This document shows positions 37,103 to 48,043 of a stretch of 64,000 nucleotides of DNA, piece by piece. Where the stretch lies: the NCBI GenBank assembly GCA_001949185.1, contig BDGG01000003.1, forward strand, positions 5,081,092-5,145,091, given 5' to 3'. The notes under the pieces are model-generated. The model ran no database searches. It worked only from the letters and a program-made list of their open reading frames with translations, and was not told where the DNA came from. Position numbers and translations under genes: made by a program. Each line of letters starts with the position of its first letter. The stretch's first letter is position 1. This stretch comes from Ramazzottius varieornatus (taxonomy: Eukaryota; Tardigrada; Eutardigrada; Parachela; Ramazzottiidae).

Positions 37103-38213
37103 CTGAAAACAGTGCAGGAAGTTATACTGTGACTGCAATGTACATCGGGGAGAAAAACAAACGTGGGGCCTTCGTCTTTCTTTATTAACGCGATTGGATG
37201 TCACCATACGTTTTTCTTGTCTACGTGCCACATACCTATAAGGTTTTTCAGTATGAAGTTGCCGTTTTCAGGGTCGCAATCTGAATTTTGTTATGAAGTC
37301 GCAACACGAGTTTTTAAAGTTCGGCTGGTGTCTAGCTCCAGTAAAAAGGGCTTTTCGATTTTTCTAACTGCTCGAAGGGTTCAGAAAGGGACGTAGGAAA
37401 AGTTTTAGAATAATACTATGCATCAATAGTAATGCTGGTTTAACCCGGATCATTTTTCGAATGCTTTGTCGTACGGTCAGCTGCACCATCACACCGGCAA
37501 CAGGGTATTCTTGTAGCGGGAGCTTTGGGCTATCAGTTCCGAAGCAAGAAAACAATTCTTCAGGATCTTACAGGAGAAAACTTTGTTGGAAACGAGGTGG
37601 TGAATTGCCGGGAACCACGTACGTCAATTTAGTGCGGTAATGATGTTTTCTCAATTGTTGATAAAGACAAACAACCACATCTTGGTGAGTGTGTCGAGGT
37701 TTTTTTCAGTCATGTGTAAAGTCTTAGAAAATGTGCTCTGCCCGGGCCAGGGAGAAAGAAACTTTCTGTTGAAAAAGATGTGGTTTTTACGCTATTTTTC
37801 CCGCCTGGCAGTTTTACGAACTCGACATGGTATCTCAAAACTGGAACGGACAATCGATTGCCTCCTCATTTCGTCACATTTTGACACGAAGCTTGGATTG
37901 TGAAACTGCGGGTAACAACAGAAGCATTCTTCTAACAAAAACGTCAAGATTTTCAAAATTACGCCACAGTCAGAAACAGCCGGCGATTACCCGGAAGGCT
38001 AACGTCGAGTTTCCTTGCTGAGACAAGCGACGACATCATAAGCTATGCTCTGTGACGCGGTGGGAATCAAAATATCGCTTCCAATCAGATGAATTTTTTG
38101 GACTAAGCGTTGTAAAACGGCATTTTCATACTGTAAAACCTGACAACTTGCCCCTTATCTGCGACCGACTGCACACTATTTGTGAGTTTTACGGCTTGAA
38201 GATACAAAATAGG

Positions 38214-38402
38214 TTTGCATTGTCGTTCCCTGGTTGGCTGTCCACAACCAGAAAGTTTACCAAACGGTTCAACCATCGCGACGTTCGGACAGACCAACAC
38301 TCTGGTTAGTGGGATTGGCGTCCCAGAAATGCGTGGTCCGTACTTTTTATCAGTCTAAACTTTCTCGTTGTTCACAGCCAATCAGGGAACGACAATGCAC
38401 AA
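38214..38402. mobile_element. fold-back element, 189 bases
   Basis: ttgcattgtcgttccctggt and its near complement (aatcagggaacgacaatgca) form the tips; arms of about 45 bases with mismatches. Confidence 0.75.
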
Positions 38403-38429
38403 CTATGGTACAGACTGTAGACAACTCAT

Positions 38430-38690
38430 ACGTCTAGGAAAGTTACCAACCTGGTCCTGATAATCGCCGTACTTCCAGCCAAAGTTACCGAAGATTGGAT
38501 GACGAGACATGACGCGTAGCAGATGCACCTGAACGAAACGTGATATCTTCTAGGTATTCGGATAAATGCCGACTACTTCGAAGCCTTTTACTGTAGTAGC
38601 CGGATCCTTTGAACATTTTTGTTAACTTACGTGCTGTCCTTGCGTCATTTTCAAACCATCTGCCGCAAGCTACAACAAATTTGCGTAGAT
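38430..38690 (-). CDS. receptor guanylate cyclase-like ectodomain, two upstream exons (tentative)
   Basis: A small exon (about 38632-38671) between ttgttgtag and gtaagt reads LAADGLKMTQGQH. Next, between cgttcag and a gttggt donor (about 38450-38527), comes VHLLRVMSRHPIFGN followed by FGWKYGDYQDQ. In receptor guanylate cyclases a segment of the form AxxLxMTxGxYVF... FGxxxWxxGDxxD lies in the middle of the ligand-binding domain. These exons are in the right order and on the right strand for the exons at 33.8-34.2 kb. The connecting exon expected between 34.3 and 38.4 kb was not found. Confidence 0.35.
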
Positions 38691-39040
38691 TAAAGCATGC
38701 TCTGCGCGAAACAGCCTAGCTGGACCAAAGTTCTGTCGTATCGTGAACTCTTGATTGTACGAGAGGTCGACGGAGCGATTGCAGAGACTCGACCGGTACG
38801 ATGACGTCAAATGCGGCAGTAGTTACTGTATTATCTCTTGAAATCCACGTACGTCGCTTCATAGTGCTTTTATGCAACCGATGGGGTTTCGAAGGTTTGA
38901 TGGTTTAAAGCGGGTCCGTTCCATAAGCAATTTTTTGTCGTAAAAATTTGTCTTATAGAAAAGGATACGAACTTTGGACCTGAGGTCATGACCCCAGTCT
39001 TCGGCTCCGGTCGGTACAAACTGCTCGACCTGGTACCTGC

Positions 39041-39308
39041 ATAAACCGCGCCGAAAAAGTTCCCTTCAAAAATAGCAGGGAGGGAGTCGGGCGCAGACAG
39101 ACTGACATCAGACACCAACCAGGAGCATCTGGGCACTTTTTGCCGTATTTGGTCGGCGAAAACAAAAACCATTGAGTTTGAGATATTTGTCGCCCAAGTA
39201 TGGTAAAAAGTTCTCAGATGCTCTTAGCTAACTGTCTGGTGTCGGTCTGTCTGCGCTCGACTCCCTCCCTGCTATTTTTGAATGAAACTTTTTCGCCGCG
39301 TTTTATGT
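39041..39308. mobile_element. fold-back element with about 105-base arms
   Basis: The left arm 39041-39148 and right arm 39199-39308 are imperfect reverse complements. Conserved cores include agcagggagggagtcg and cagacagactgacatcagac. The loop is about 50 bases. Confidence 0.85.
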
Positions 39309-40089
39309 ACGTAACGGCTCAGTGGGTGCAGCGTATGTCCACGGCTAACTCATTGGCTTGAGTCGTGACGTCAGGTTGACATTGCCATTCCCCAGCTGTT
39401 TGCCACATTAAAACTTTCCAGCGGCAGGGCTGCTTGCGGTGCAAATTTGGCTCTACAGCTGTATCTACAGCACTACAGCAGCTGCATTTCGCTTATGAAC
39501 CAATAAACTAATCAAAACTTGGCACCGGAAGGGATGCAGTTTCAACACTGTAGGTGCAGCGCAATGCTGCTGCAAACGGGACATTACTGGTAGTCAGATT
39601 GAGTTCGATCCCAATGAACTTGATCGCAATGGATGGTTTAGTCTAGCCGAGCCTTTCCGTATCGCGCACCTTGAAATCACCTCTAATAGGATGTCGGATA
39701 ATTATCAATTACCGCGTCGTAAAAAGAGGAAGTATGCCGTTCTATGATAACCATTAGCATGATTAAAAGGCCGAAATCCGACGCCGGCGTTAAATACCAC
39801 TTCAGGACACATCTCACTACTTAAGACCACAGTGAAACAATATAACCTCCAGTGTATTCATTGCATTGAAGGCTGAAACCGAAAACCGTTGACACAAATT
39901 TGAAAAATTACACTTGTTCTTGGCCGAGCCAAAGACAGCGCCAATCCCCATGTGCTGGTTCAGGAGTGAAGTGAAGCAAGTCGCTAAATCCACCTCGGGA
40001 ATGCTCCAGGGAAGGGGGTGGGCCTTTCAGCTTGTTTCCAGATGTGCCGTCTTGTAGTCTTCCAAGCAGTCCTGCAAAAACAAGCAGGG
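39309..40089. other. gene-free stretch
   Basis: No gene recognised; short ORFs only. Confidence 0.45.
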
Positions 40090-40140
40090 GTTTGGAATAC
40101 ATCTACCCCATCTGCTGGATGGGGCAGATGTATTCCAAAC
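40090..40140. repeat. near-perfect hairpin, 23-base arms
   Basis: gtttggaatacatctacccc and ggggcagatgtattccaaac pair with one interruption; a 5-base loop (tgctg). Confidence 0.85.
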
Positions 40141-40488
40141 ACTTGGACAGACGTGGCTGAGAAGCAGGAGGTGGCTTTCTGAGAGTGCATGATCCTACGT
40201 GTAGTAGTACTTGTTTAAGCCTAGTGAGCGTGTTCTCTTTATAGCATTTAACAGTATGTTCTACGGTACTCTTCACCGTCGTTACCACTCATTTACGGTC
40301 AGTCGCGTTTTGTGAGTTTGTGGATGGTTTATTGTTCCCTATAAAATTACCCCACACTAATCTGCTATCTAGCTTCCGCAGCATAAAATCTAGTTCGTAC
40401 TTCAGCATGAACAGCTTGAGCCGCGAAGGACAAGGGTCAAACGATGAAAGGTTTGAGAGCGGGAGCTTCACGCTGAGCGCATCTCCCT

Positions 40489-40801
40489 GTTCGGACGAGC
40501 CTCCGACACCATATAACATTTGGGATCAGTCCTTGGTTACTGCACAACAGAGCATTTTTGGTTCCGAAAAGGTTCATGTATGTGACATATACCGTGTTGA
40601 AAATGCATTCCTTCCGGCGGCCTTTCAACATTAATCTTATGAATTAGAATCCGTTATGTGATATTCATGTCGCATAGACACACATGTCACATATATGAGG
40701 CTTTGCTGAACCCAAAATGGACTTGAAATGATCTGTAGCAAACCAGGACTGATCCCAAATGTTATATGGCCAGTATAATGGATTGGAGGCTCTTCCGAAC
40801 A
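40489..40801. mobile_element. fold-back element, 313 bases
   Basis: The tips tgttcggacgagcctcc / ggaggctcttccgaaca enclose a well-matched stretch, ccatataacatttgggatca against its complement. Short ORFs on both strands are by-products. Confidence 0.75.
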
Positions 40802-41990
40802 GGGTCTGAAAGAAAATCCGCTGGCAGACTTCGAAAATCAAACCAACTGCAGGAACCGTTTGTAACGACCGGAACCGACGGTTTGAGTGGTGACGTCAAG
40901 TTAAAAGCTCCAATATTTTTAACGAGGCAGTTTTGGTGATACAAAATTTGCCTACGGAAGGCGGCTGAGTGACTTGAATGTTTGGGGTGAACCGCTGATG
41001 GAGGGGTCCGGAGGAAGCTGCCCGAACAGATGGAAGGTCGATGCACCGAGGCGTCACTTCCGCCTCGGTTTCGCACAAGAACAGTGAGTCGTCTCGATGG
41101 AGATGAATCGATGCTATTAGTCCTCAATCGATTCTCGCGAGGTATGTAACCCCGAACTACCTGGGATTGAAGGAAATAATTAATTCCTGACCGGACAAAA
41201 GAACTGACGGTATCACTAGTTTACAAATGCTACGATCAGTATTACCGAATCACAAGTTCACGGGACGATGACCCAGAGCAACCAAAGATTCAAAAGTGCA
41301 GCTAAGAAGACAATGATGCTGAAGAAAGACTCACACACGCAAACAGATCTGGACTTCGTCCGGTCTTGACATACACATTTGACATGCAAGCACATCGAAG
41401 TCAAGACTAATTAAAACAACATAAACCATATAACCACACATTCAAACCTAACAGTGCCACCCATTTGATACATTCAGATAATCTCATCGGCCCAACCATC
41501 TCCATGTTTGTTTACTAAGATGCTGTAGTGCTGTACATTACCACCACTAAAGCTCGACGCGTCGCCAAAGCTGTCGGATAAAGTCAGGCCGAGCGAAGCG
41601 AGGCCCTTTTAAGTCTGTCACGGAATTCAATGAATGGAACAAACGATGGAGCTTTCTGAAATCGCAAACTGAATACTGTAAAAAGATGCGCCACTTAATG
41701 TGAGTGACGAAGCTATTTATTTGCAAACCTTTCTCAACACGGCACCGCATTCATGCTGGACACACCATCTTCGACATCCGGCCCACATAAAAAATGTTAC
41801 CAGCTCAGAAGATAACACAAGTCACACAACCGTCACAAGTACGGTATACATCAGAAGTTCCGGTATCGGTGGCCAAAGCGCACGCATTAGCGTTATCAGC
41901 ACAAGGTCCTTTGGGTGGCCCGAATCGAGGCAGTTCACAGCAATCCCGCAGCCTCAAGCGCCTCTTACGACCAAGCTGAAGGCTTGGATA
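40802..41990. other. gene-free stretch
   Basis: A decayed gcgccacttaa hairpin arm lies at 41690 and a repeat shared with 31030-31090 at 41580-41630. No gene was recognised. Confidence 0.45.
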
Positions 41991-42059
41991 CAGTCGTCTA
42001 TCTCGCTGCGGGATGGCGCGCTATGCTCAACGTTAACCTATGAACCAACAGAGGTTTGT

Positions 42060-42530
42060 TTAATGGATGATTGGGTACCGTGGTTGCTATAGTATACCCC
42101 GAGAACGGTATACCGCCAGTCCTACTGTACCAATGGCAGTCGTCGTGCAATTCGATGACTACACTGGGCCATCGTTCGGTCCGACGGTCCTCAGAATTGT
42201 CCCGATTGAGCCTTCTAAACGAACGTGGCATGACGCTGCCCGAAAAGCTCTGTCCAGAAATCAGATACCGCTGTCCTTGACTCGTGCAGTAACAGTCCAC
42301 AAGGCCCAAGGGACAATACTGAGAGACGCGGTTCTGGACCTTGGCGAGAATGAGTTTGCCATGGGACTTTCATTTTTAGCTTGTTCTCGCGTGCGCTTTT
42401 TGTAAGATCTGGCGTTCTTAGAGTACTTCGACTTTAACCGTCTCGCTAAACTAGCCAATTCTCCGGTTACCCAAGAGAAAATTGTGGAAGAAGGACGGTC
42501 AGCTGTACTGGGTTATCAAGCTTAATAAAG
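42060..42530 (+). pseudogene. PIF1/Helitron-type helicase C-terminal remnant
   Basis: One frame reads MGTVVAIVYPENGIPP and the next VPMAVVVQFDDYTGPSFGP. Then come IPLSLTRAVTVHKAQGTIL, FAMGLSFLACSRVRFL and, after a TAA stop, DLAFLEYFDFNRLAKLANS. The order and the VTVHKAQG and SRVR motifs are those of the last helicase motifs in PIF1-like proteins, including Helitron Rep/helicases. A frameshift near 42115 and an in-frame stop near 42404 show decay. No Rep domain or Helitron end was recognised. Confidence 0.75.
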
Positions 42531-44240
42531 ATGTGTTACGGCTACCGGTTTCTCGCTCGCGCTCGGCCTTTCCAGTGGTCAGGATTATGTGTAATCGTCC
42601 ATTATTTGCTCCGTTATGGCCCTCCTCTTTTGGCCCCTCATTTCCAATGAGCAACTTTTTTCCAAGTTTGTGGTCACTCAGAGACCTTTTACTGCTGTGA
42701 TCGAGAGTATTTACCGATCTTCGCTAGGTATCGAATGCGGAAATATGGCTTGTCTCCCTAAAGTACGAGAAGCGAGACCCAACTTTGTCCACTGACGATT
42801 TCTCACTAACCTTCCGCTATCAAAATCGCAAAATTATTCGCAAGAATCTTCAAACACTTAGCTTCATTTCTGTCCACTCAAAAGTGAGAATAACTGGAAG
42901 ATCAGGACGGGAGAAATTCCGGAATGGAAGTCGTTCGAGAATTCGTTCGCTGTGAGGGAGCACGCTCTCTGCAGAGGGCACAACAAGCTGGACCATGTAA
43001 ACACATATGCGCCCGACCGAGTAGGAACACGCATTTCCAGACGTGTGCGGAACTACTTCTTGATTCTGAGCCACCAGAAGGAAAGGTATGGCGCAGAGGA
43101 AAGTTAGTCTGGTTTAACCACCCGGTATCTCGTCTTCCGGTGGCGCATGACGTCATCGGAAGTGTAACTGCCAAACCGAAAGCGGTTGTGTGGGTGAATG
43201 CGCCTGTGGAAGGTAGTTATCTCTTCCATCGCTAGCTCTGAAAATCATGAATGAACTTTCGGCTACGTTTTGAGGGTGAAATTAGCGAAATCTGTCCACG
43301 CTTCAGGAAGATATAGCGATGCGAAGCGCAGTGCGCCGCTTGGGAAGATAATTTATCGCAACATCGCTTAATGAGTCATATGTGACTTCCAAAAGAGAAA
43401 CAAGGTGCTCATGCGGTAGATGCACATTGGCTTCTACCTTGATTTCTACAGAAAATCAGAAGGGCTAAAACTTTGTCCACTCTTCATCGGTCGCCTTATG
43501 GCGGTAAACGTGATCAGCTGATTTCAACCTAGCCAGGAAGCCAACATTGCCAGCTGCAGGACTTGATTGGACAAAGTATTCTCGTGGCCAAAGTAGGGCC
43601 TCGCTCCTCGTACCTTGAATGATTTAGAAGTTCATAGTTCTGTTCCGCCTCGTCCCCTCGTTCCAAATTTTTCTTCTGCCAGTCCACCAACTCCCGTCCC
43701 TATTTTATCACTTTATTGTTGTGTCTCCAGCTCCGAGCTACGTCTACTACGGCAGAAACTATTTTGGCTGAGTCATGCACAGCTGAAATGTCGGGGATTT
43801 TGACGTTTGGGTGTCATCGAAGCACGAACGCAACTCGCACCATACATGCCGTCAGCCATATGAAGTTCGTGTCATGATCCGAGGAGGCGCGGTAATGTAC
43901 CACTAACTACTGGACCTGTGGACCCCTGAAGTTTTCCAAGACCTCAACCCAGAGTAACCGTGGTGAACCCCAGGCTTTGAGGGGTTGTTGAGAAAGGTGC
44001 TCCAACACTTGACGGATCATGACACGGACTTACGGCTAGCGGCATCTATGACTCGCACCACCAAAAGAATCAGTTCCGTGCTTGAAGATGAAGAACCTAA
44101 CAGTTTTACCGTGAGTGATTGAACCGCATTGATACCGCAACAAAACGGGCACATTGTGGAAGTTTTATAAGTAAGAAAATGGTACAGTATATTTTGAAGG
44201 AAGCAAACCACCACAGACAATTCTCTGTAGTCTAGAGTTT
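42531..44240. other. gene-poor stretch
   Basis: A 103-codon plus-strand ORF (42924-43235; includes GKVWRRGKLVWFNHPVSRLP) has no recognised similarity and no splice context. The rest holds nothing I can support. Confidence 0.4.
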
Positions 44241-45413
44241 TTAGAAGCGGAAAAGCTTACCACCATCGAGATCACACAGATAAACTAAACAATTGTAAAT
44301 CACTAAGACATCGTCTCGCAAAGATAATGGGATGGTAACCGTTATGAGTCTTTTCAAGAACGGTATATTCTCTAAACCTGAAACGGAAAAACCTATGGAG
44401 ATTTCGGGACTTAATAATCGTACCGGGTAGGTCGTACATAAACACTCAGTAAGAGCGGTAATGAAAACTTACGCGTCGACATGGCCCGGATTTCACTGGC
44501 GGACCTTGCGAGAACACCGTACTCGTTGATGATGGAGCAAGATAGCTCGCTATGGTAGTAGGGCAAGTATCCCAGTGGTTTGAGTTTGCTGTTGAGTTTG
44601 TCCAGATTATACCGGTATGCACAGCGATCAGCAACATCCTCCTCCCTCGATATCAACTGTTCGATATTCCTAACCGCATATCCGTAGAAACGCTGGTTCT
44701 TCGGCACCACAAAATTAAAGACTCTCCGCTCAAACTGAAACAAAATCTCGCCGATGACGGCATAACGATCCAAGCCGTCGAGTTTCAACAAGTCCGTGGC
44801 GGATAAGGCACGAGGCAAAAGTGGCGGACAGAGGTCGTCGTCATCTGGTAGAGAATACGGTGGACATTTCGGCATTATCGGCGGACGCTTCGAAGGATCG
44901 TTCAATCCCTTGTAACACAGATCCGTCAATTGGTCGATCTTTTCTGTGAAAACATCTGCATGAGCACTCCAAATAGCGAAAAAAAACAAGAAAGAATAGA
45001 CCTACACAGGAAATCTAGACAAGATCGTTTTCCTGAGTGGCGCACAATCTCTGCCAAGCACATCTCAAAGGGGCGCAGCTTGGATAAAATCGACAGTTTT
45101 TTCCTAAGTGACGCAGGGTCTTAGCCAAACCACTGGAAAGGAGCGTCGCATGGTTGAGACAGGCGAACTCGACCGGGATGTTTTCTGAGTGTCGCAGGGT
45201 TGTAGCCAATTATACTGAGAATGTGCGCCACTTCAGCAAACAATTTCGTCGGGATCTTTCACCAAACGTCCTACTAGAACAACGGTCAGAAATTTCCCTG
45301 TGGATCCTACCTTCTGGATTTTCTAAACGCCATGCTAGCTGTCGACCACTGGCACCGGCAGAAGCTCCCGATCCGCTATTGTAGTTGATGTTCCCGTCAG
45401 TTCGACAAGACAT
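44241..45413 (-). CDS. SPATC1L: speriolin-like (SPATC1/SPATC1L family) protein, 3 exons
   Basis: Speriolins are centrosome/sperm-neck proteins. Exon 1 (45311-45413) starts MSCRTDGNINYNSGSGASAG. Exon 2 (44473-44955) carries the family domain: RYAVIGEILFQFERRVFNFV, QRFYGYAVRNIEQLI, LKPLGYLPYYHSELSCSIIN and EYGVLARS. Exon 3 (44241-44377) ends it with LKRLITVTIPLSLRDDVLVI, YNCLVYLCDLDGGKLFRF. The order and spacing match the C-terminal half of vertebrate SPATC1L, including the terminal leucine-rich segment and the GKxxF ending. The three exons total 723 bases, so 240 residues, against about 340 in human SPATC1L; the N-terminal region is much reduced. The intron between exons 1 and 2 holds three hairpin units. 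Confidence 0.85.
45030..45236. repeat. three ggcgcac hairpin units in SPATC1L intron
   Basis: Units start near 45034, 45104 and 45190. The first two right arms are decayed; the last ends gtgcgccacttcag. Confidence 0.65.
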
Positions 45414-45776
45414 CGATCATTTACACGGTACAGGCAGACGGTAGGTCCACGTCGTTTCTTTTGAGTTTTACGACATCAAAGTCAGAAATATCCTGGCATA
45501 TTTTTAGTATGACTTCCGTAACTGCTTAGCACATTTTTCAGACAAACTGGATGAATCTACTACAAATATTTCAATAATATCCCGATGACCTCTGGGTGCT
45601 TCCAAATATCATGAGGGTTCTCGTCCAGGCAACTGACGAACTAATCTCCTCATATCACAGGACAAAATCGCAGGAGAAAAGTTAACTCAAAGGAAAAAAA
45701 GTGCCATTTTCACGGCAAGCAAAGCTACTGTCACTATAACGATCAGAAAAATAAATTATTCTTCGAAATATAAGCC
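45414..45776. other. SPATC1L 5' flank and MDP1 3' flank
   Basis: No gene or repeat was recognised. Confidence 0.4.
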
Positions 45777-46718
45777 TCATTTGTCAGTTTTTCCAGCTGT
45801 GAACATGTCGAGTCCTCTCTGGAGCAAATTTTGGCTCATTGGTTCCTTGACAAAAACACAGGTTACTCCGATGGCGCTGATGTCTTTTACATTTCTGTGC
45901 TCGTCGTCAAAGAACAGCATATCTTTATAGGGTATTTCGGACTCTTTCTGGATTTTCGCGAAGTGGGTGGTCTTCCTTCCGGCATAGATTTCCTGGTAGG
46001 GGAAATATTTATTCCAATCCAGCAAGCGTAGCATCTCTCTGGCTACCGACGGCGCTTCTGTCCTGCAAACAAGCAAAAATAATTAATCTGTGAATAATTA
46101 TAGTAACTATATTCCTGCATTTTACAGTGGTTTTAATATGAGTATGCGAGACGGGCAAACGAAGGGTACAAGCTCGCTAACCCAAGCGCCGCACGCTTTC
46201 AGTGTTACTGACTAAAGAGGTGCGCCACTTACGCGAACGACCTTGTAAGTGGCGCATGTTTCCCGTGTTATTGGGTGACAGGGTGCGTCAATCAGGAAAA
46301 CGATCTTGTCGAACCATCGATCCATGTGGGCTGCAGTTATATCGAACGCTTCCTCCATATACAACAGTACCTGCTGACGAGGGCCATTTTGTATCCTTGC
46401 TCAAGCAGTCCAGCGAACATTTCGGTCGTACCGGGGAACGGCTCATAAGCATCTCCGTGTTTATCGTGGATCTTACCATCCTTGCCCATCTTCATCGGAG
46501 GATAAGGGTTGGTGTCGACATGGAAAGGCCATAAAGTCCAATCTGCAACAGTACATCAGAGCCATTTGATCCCGAACGGCACGAGCTATCAGCGTCGCGA
46601 AACATATCATGTGCCACGGTCACGGTGGCATAACAGAACGTAAACGCTTACCCAGGTCGAAGCATATCAGTCGTGGTTTCCGGTTGGCACGACGGGCGTC
46701 TTCTCCATTCTCGCTCAT
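45777..46718 (-). CDS. MDP1: magnesium-dependent phosphatase 1, 3 exons
   Basis: A HAD-superfamily phosphatase acting on protein tyrosine and on fructosamine or free sugar phosphates. Exons 46652-46718, 46371-46542 and 45777-46062 join in phase to 174 residues (human 176). The nucleophile motif reads FDLDWTLWPFHVDTNPYPP (DxD). The second motif is SRTEAPSVAREML, the lysine lies in RKTTHFAKIQKES, and the metal-binding acidic pair is in MLFFDDEHRNVKDI. The sequence GVTCVF follows, as in the family. The start MSENGEDARRANRKPRL is the ATG nearest the conserved core. An upstream extension of the open frame exists but has no similarity. Confidence 0.95.
46183..46292. repeat. two ggcgcac hairpin units in MDP1 intron
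   Basis: The first unit spans about 46183-46232 (cgccgcacgctttcagtgtt; gtgcgccactta). The second begins at gtggcgcatgttt (46249). Confidence 0.75.
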
Positions 46719-47400
46719 TCTTCTCACTCGCTGAAGGTACGACAATAGAGAACATGAGCCTTTGCGGATCTTGGACGAAAGCATACGGGCATGTAGGTAA
46801 GTCAGTAAACCGAAGTGACCGAATCGTTGGAAGAAAGAACGGGAAACCGAAGTCTGAAGTTGAAAAAAAGGCTGAACCGGAAGTCTCCGTGAAGTGAGAA
46901 GTGATTCAACCGAATCAAGGCTATTCAATCAAGTCGTCAACGCCCGAACATCGCGCAGGACTTGTGACGCCATCGCGAGGGTCTTCGATTGCTTGTGTTT
47001 TTGCGTTCAGTCCTGCGTTCTCCTGCTTTCTTGAGGTGATATTATAGGACTCGCGGGGCGGCACCCTAACGGGTACTGTTGCCGCCGAGGGAGGCTAGAA
47101 AAGAAGAAAACGGGAACTGGGATGATGGCAGCGCGTATCCCGAGTTCTCAACCATTGAATTACTCCCTGTGCCTCAGAATGCAATGCTATACGAGGTAAA
47201 CGGCATAATTCTGGCATGGCAGTTTCCGACCCATAATTCGGGCAAGCCTGCGGTATGGGTGGCAGCACGCCGACAACCCAGAGCAGTGTTGTTCCGATAT
47301 GACTTTTGCAGTTCGAATTACAGTTACGGTTAATCGAAATCATTCGCGTAGCCGTAATTTGAATTGCCGATAGTTCGTCGTTACTGAACTGACGATTACG
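46719..47400. other. gene-free stretch upstream of MDP1
   Basis: Likely MDP1 promoter by position; otherwise no gene or repeat recognised. Confidence 0.35.
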
Positions 47401-47401
47401 A

Positions 47402-48043
47402 TTAATCGAAATCCAGCTTTCGACAGCAATTCAAACTATTTGACTTGGTAGGACGACATTTTATAATTGGATGAATGAAGTCGTGGAAGCTTTCGTCGTC
47501 GACTCCATTGAGCGTCATGGGTGGCGACCGCAGAACATAGCAACTTTCTGGAGTGTACTGTCGTGCCTGCAAACAATGATCAGAAATCAGATTTCGCAAA
47601 CTAGAGTGGCCGGATCAGTCGATCAATCAATTTACCTTGGATGGTTTTATCGTACGGCTTTCTTCATTGAGCCATCTCTTCGAGCGTTACGTATTTAAAA
47701 AGAACGCCCGAAACGAAATCCTTCTCCTTTTCAGCTTTCTGTTTTGCCAAAAGTTCGAGGTATTCCTTGTAGGCTGCTGGATGCTCCTGCAGATGAACTC
47801 TGTTATTTCCTGCAGAGCAGCCGGTAAGTTGTTTCGAGCAGTAGGTTCTTAAACCATACACGTCGAATGGTCGCCTTCCTCGTCATACCTGAAAAAATCC
47901 CAAACTGATGAGTCCTTCTTCCTTCCCCCTGCAGGCTTCTGTAGATTTCGAACTCCAGCGTTCGGAGTTCGAACAGAAATGCTCAGCACACTGGCAGCAC
48001 ATGGTGCCGGTGGAGAAACGAAATTGTCGGAGGACGTGGTCAA
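47402..48043 (-). pseudogene. hAT-type transposase remnant with BED zinc finger
   Basis: On the minus strand KDSSVWDFFRYDEEGDHSTC has the W-x-F-F start and first Cys of a BED finger. After an 11-base frame disruption it resumes CSKQLTGCSAGNNRVHLQEH, supplying the second Cys and the His pair, then a basic helix (ELLAKQKAEKEK). Further on, PPMTLNGVDDESFHDFIHPI resembles the conserved block after the BED finger in hAT transposases (Pxxxx-VE-x-x-x-F-x-x-x-x). The catalytic DDE region and terminal repeats were not found. Confidence 0.6.

Noticed and set aside
39041-39172. 100-codon minus-strand ORF
   Set aside because: It lies largely within the arm of a fold-back element.
42924-43235. 103-codon ORF as a gene
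   Set aside because: No similarity, no splice partners and a repeat-rich setting; left as a gene-poor stretch.
46719-46928. N-terminal extension of MDP1 from an upstream ATG
   Set aside because: It adds about 70 residues absent from the family and with no similarity.
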